A DNA stretch of 8,136 bases from Limimaricola sp041580155 (GTDB taxonomy: Bacteria; Pseudomonadota; Alphaproteobacteria; Rhodobacterales; Rhodobacteraceae): the NCBI GenBank assembly GCA_041580155.1, contig JBFGEI010000130.1, positions 1-8,136 of the forward strand, read 5' to 3'. This document shows positions 6,892 through 8,136 of the stretch, one piece after another. Under the pieces are notes generated by a model that was not told the origin of the DNA, ran no database searches, and saw only the letters and a program-made list of their open reading frames with translations. Every line of letters starts with the position of its first letter. Within the stretch, counting starts at the first letter, position 1. Made by a program: the position numbers and the translations under genes.

Positions 6892-6898
6892 GCTAACA
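6885..6898. promoter_or_regulatory. LacI-family operator-like palindrome upstream of fba
   Basis: TGGTGGCGCTAACA is a 14-bp imperfect palindrome with a central CG and 5 of 7 half-site pairs complementary. It resembles the TGTTAnCGnTAACA style of site bound by LacI-family regulators of sugar metabolism. It overlaps the right arm of the inverted repeat at 6857-6891 and lies just upstream of the candidate fba promoter. No binding evidence exists here, and assignment to any named regulator would be a guess. Confidence 0.25.
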
Positions 6899-6901
6899 GC
6901 A

Positions 6902-6930
6902 TTGCCCCCTTGTCTGCCCCGTCCTATCCC
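6902..6930 (+). promoter_or_regulatory. Weak candidate promoter for fba
   Basis: TTGCCC (6902-6907) and TATCCC (6925-6930) are separated by 17 nt and match the sigma-70 consensus at 4 and 3 of 6 positions. Transcription would start near 6937, giving a short leader that contains the AGGGA Shine-Dalgarno at 6953-6957. The match is weak and rests partly on correct spacing and location. Confidence 0.22.
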
Positions 6931-6964
6931 GATGGAAAGTGACGATTTTGATAGGGATATCACG

Positions 6965-7894
6965 ATGCAGATGACCGATACCGTGCGCGCCATCCTCCGC
7001 AACTACGAGGGCGAAACCCCCGGCGTGAAGGCCAATCTCGCCCGGATGCTGATGGCCGGCAAGCTGGGCGGTACCGGCAAGATGATCATCCTGCCGGTCG
7101 ACCAGGGCTTCGAGCACGGCCCGGCGCGCAGCTTTGCCGTCAACCCGGCCGGCTACGACCCGCATTACCACTACCAGCTGGCGATCGACGCCGGGCTGAA
7201 CGCCTTCGCGGCGCCGCTCGGCATGATCGAGGCCGGCGCCGACACCTTCGCCGGGCAGATCCCGACGATCCTCAAGTGCAACAGCGCCAACTCGCTGATG
7301 TCCGACACCGCCGGCAAGAACCAGGCCGTGACCGCGAGCGTCGACGACGCGCTGCGCCTGGGCTGCGCGGCGATCGGCTTCACCATCTACCCGGCCTCCG
7401 ACTGCGCGCTCGACATGTTCGAGGAGATCGTCGAGATGCGCAAGGAAGCCGCCGCCAAGGGCGTGGCGACGGTGATCTGGTCCTACCCGCGCGGCGAGGC
7501 GCTCGACAAGGACGGCGAGACCGCGATCGACATCGCCGCCTACGCGGCGCAGATCGCGGCGCTGATCGGCGCCCATGTGATCAAGATCAAGCTGTCGACC
7601 GACCACCTGTCGCTGCCCGAGGCCAAGAAGGTCTACGAGGCCGAGAACATCGATATCTCGACCCAGGCCGCGCGGGTGCGCCATTGCGTCGAATCGGCGT
7701 TCGGCGGCCGCCGGATCATGGTGTTCTCGGGCGGCGCCAAGAAGGGCGCCGACAGCGTCTACGACGACGCCCGGGCGATCCGCGACGGCGGCGGCAACGG
7801 GTCGATCATCGGCCGCAACAGCTTCCAGCGGCCGCGCACCGAGGCGCTGGAGATGCTCGGCAAGCTGCAGGACATCTATCTCGGCAAGGGCTGA
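6965..7894 (+). CDS. Class I fructose-bisphosphate aldolase (DhnA/archaeal type)
   Basis: It reversibly cleaves fructose 1,6-bisphosphate into dihydroxyacetone phosphate and glyceraldehyde 3-phosphate through a lysine Schiff base, without metal. It belongs to the DhnA/FbaB-type class I aldolases, unrelated in detail to the metal-dependent class II enzymes. Features are LPVDQGFEHGP (43-53), ILKCNSANSLMS, IGFTIYPASD, VIWSYPRGEAL, and VIKIKLS with Lys207 and Lys209, the region that holds the Schiff-base lysine. The phosphate-binding segments FSGGAKKG and GRNSFQRP come last. ATG 6965 is chosen because AGGGA (6953-6957) lies 7 nt before it and the family start corresponds to MTDTVRAIL. ATG 6971 is nearly as good, whereas ATG 6932 would add an atypical 11-residue leader. 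The protein has 309 residues. It sits in its own transcription unit downstream of pgk and is closed by a strong hairpin. Confidence 0.95.
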   Translation: MQMTDTVRAILRNYEGETPGVKANLARMLMAGKLGGTGKMIILPVDQGFEHGPARSFAVNPAGYDPHYHYQLAIDAGLNAFAAPLGMIEAGADTFAGQIPTILKCNSANSLMSDTAGKNQAVTASVDDALRLGCAAIGFTIYPASDCALDMFEEIVEMRKEAAAKGVATVIWSYPRGEALDKDGETAIDIAAYAAQIAALIGAHVIKIKLSTDHLSLPEAKKVYEAENIDISTQAARVRHCVESAFGGRRIMVFSGGAKKGADSVYDDARAIRDGGGNGSIIGRNSFQRPRTEALEMLGKLQDIYLGKG

Positions 7895-7903
7895 CGCCCG
7901 ACC

Positions 7904-7931
7904 CGGCCCCCGCGTCGCGGCGCGGGGGCCG
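7904..7931 (+). terminator. Strong GC hairpin terminator after fba
   Basis: CGGCCCCCGCG (7904-7914) pairs perfectly over 11 bp with CGCGGGGGCCG (7921-7931) around a 6-nt loop, beginning 9 bp after the aldolase stop. It is followed by CATTTGCG, a short and poor U-run. This is a typical intrinsic-like terminator for a high-GC alphaproteobacterium and separates fba from the ftsB-like gene. Confidence 0.75.
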
Positions 7932-8045
7932 CATTTGCGCAACGCCGGCAACTTGCCGATGTGAAAGTGATTCCATCGGCCGCGCGGTTGTGCGACGATC
8001 CGTCCAACGTCGCCGGACCGTGCGGCGGGGCTTGAGGCAAGGCAG

Positions 8046-8136
8046 ATGATCCGACGCAACCGACCCTCGCTGGGTCCGCTTCTCTTCGTGCTCAGCATGG
8101 TGCTGATCGGGCTGTATTTCACCTTTGCCGCGGTGC
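8046..8136 (+). CDS. ftsB: FtsB/DivIC-like septum formation initiator, N-terminal fragment cut by window
   Basis: Only the first 30 codons are in the window. They read a short basic cytoplasmic start (MIRRNRPS), then a hydrophobic stretch from about residue 9 to 29 (LGPLLFVLSMVLIGLYFTF) that forms one membrane anchor, ending in AAV at the edge. This matches the start of septum formation initiator proteins in Rhodobacteraceae, small bitopic division proteins that join FtsL and FtsQ at the divisome through a periplasmic coiled coil; here the coiled coil would lie beyond the edge. The start is supported by GAGGCAAGG immediately before ATG 8046, though the spacing is short. Finding it between class I fba and (expected, not seen) pyruvate dehydrogenase genes fits that group. 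The call rests on the N-terminal pattern and context, so it is less certain than the others. Confidence 0.72.
   Translation, partial: MIRRNRPSLGPLLFVLSMVLIGLYFTFAAV

Noticed and set aside
1..8136. Mobile element, defence system, CRISPR array or phage remnant
   Set aside because: No transposase, integrase, nuclease or direct-repeat array is visible, and base composition and codon use look uniform across the window.

Overview
The window looks like ordinary chromosome from a high-GC alphaproteobacterium, most likely of the Rhodobacteraceae/Paracoccaceae (Rhodobacter-Paracoccus-Roseobacter group). The evidence is the very GC-rich third codon positions, the protein sequences (an alphaproteobacterial PGK beginning MGWKTLDDMDLAG, a DhnA/archaeal-type class I aldolase, an FtsB-like start of MIRRNRPSLGPLLF) and the neighbourhood pgk - class I fba - ftsB, which is typical of that group. 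This placement comes from recalled family features, not from a database search. I see no transposase, integrase, phage gene, tRNA, rRNA or CRISPR array.

Layout. (1) Positions 1-908, plus strand: the 3' part of a nucleoside hydrolase gene, cut by the window edge. (2) 1031-3622, plus strand: selO (a pseudokinase-fold AMPylase), then after 24 bp a GAF/HisKA_2 sensor histidine kinase with no response regulator in view. (3) 3623-3700: two back-to-back hairpins between convergent genes. (4) 3686-4730, minus strand: two tandem cyclophilin-type peptidyl-prolyl isomerases, first a cytoplasmic one and then an exported one overlapping it by 8 nt. (5) 4731-4853: a short divergent promoter region. (6) 4854-6838, plus strand: pgk and a short-chain dehydrogenase joined by an ATGA stop/start overlap. 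(7) 6839-6964: a control region with a perfect 11-bp inverted repeat and an operator-like palindrome. (8) 6965-7894: class I fructose-bisphosphate aldolase, followed by a strong GC hairpin terminator. (9) 8046 to the window end: the start of an FtsB-like septum formation initiator. No stretch over 300 bp lacks a gene.

How the genes work together. pgk and fba are reversible lower and upper steps of glycolysis/gluconeogenesis. In many Rhodobacteraceae hexoses go mainly through the Entner-Doudoroff route, so both enzymes probably serve gluconeogenesis and, where present, the Calvin cycle. The cyclophilin pair supplies proline isomerisation on both sides of the inner membrane. SelO and the GAF kinase may be co-transcribed, and both are plausibly linked to redox or stress sensing, but that link is inference. 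I found no convincing new biological system. The most useful items to follow up are the palindromic region before fba, the selO-kinase pair, the double hairpin between the convergent genes, and an unusual Asp in the PGK substrate loop.
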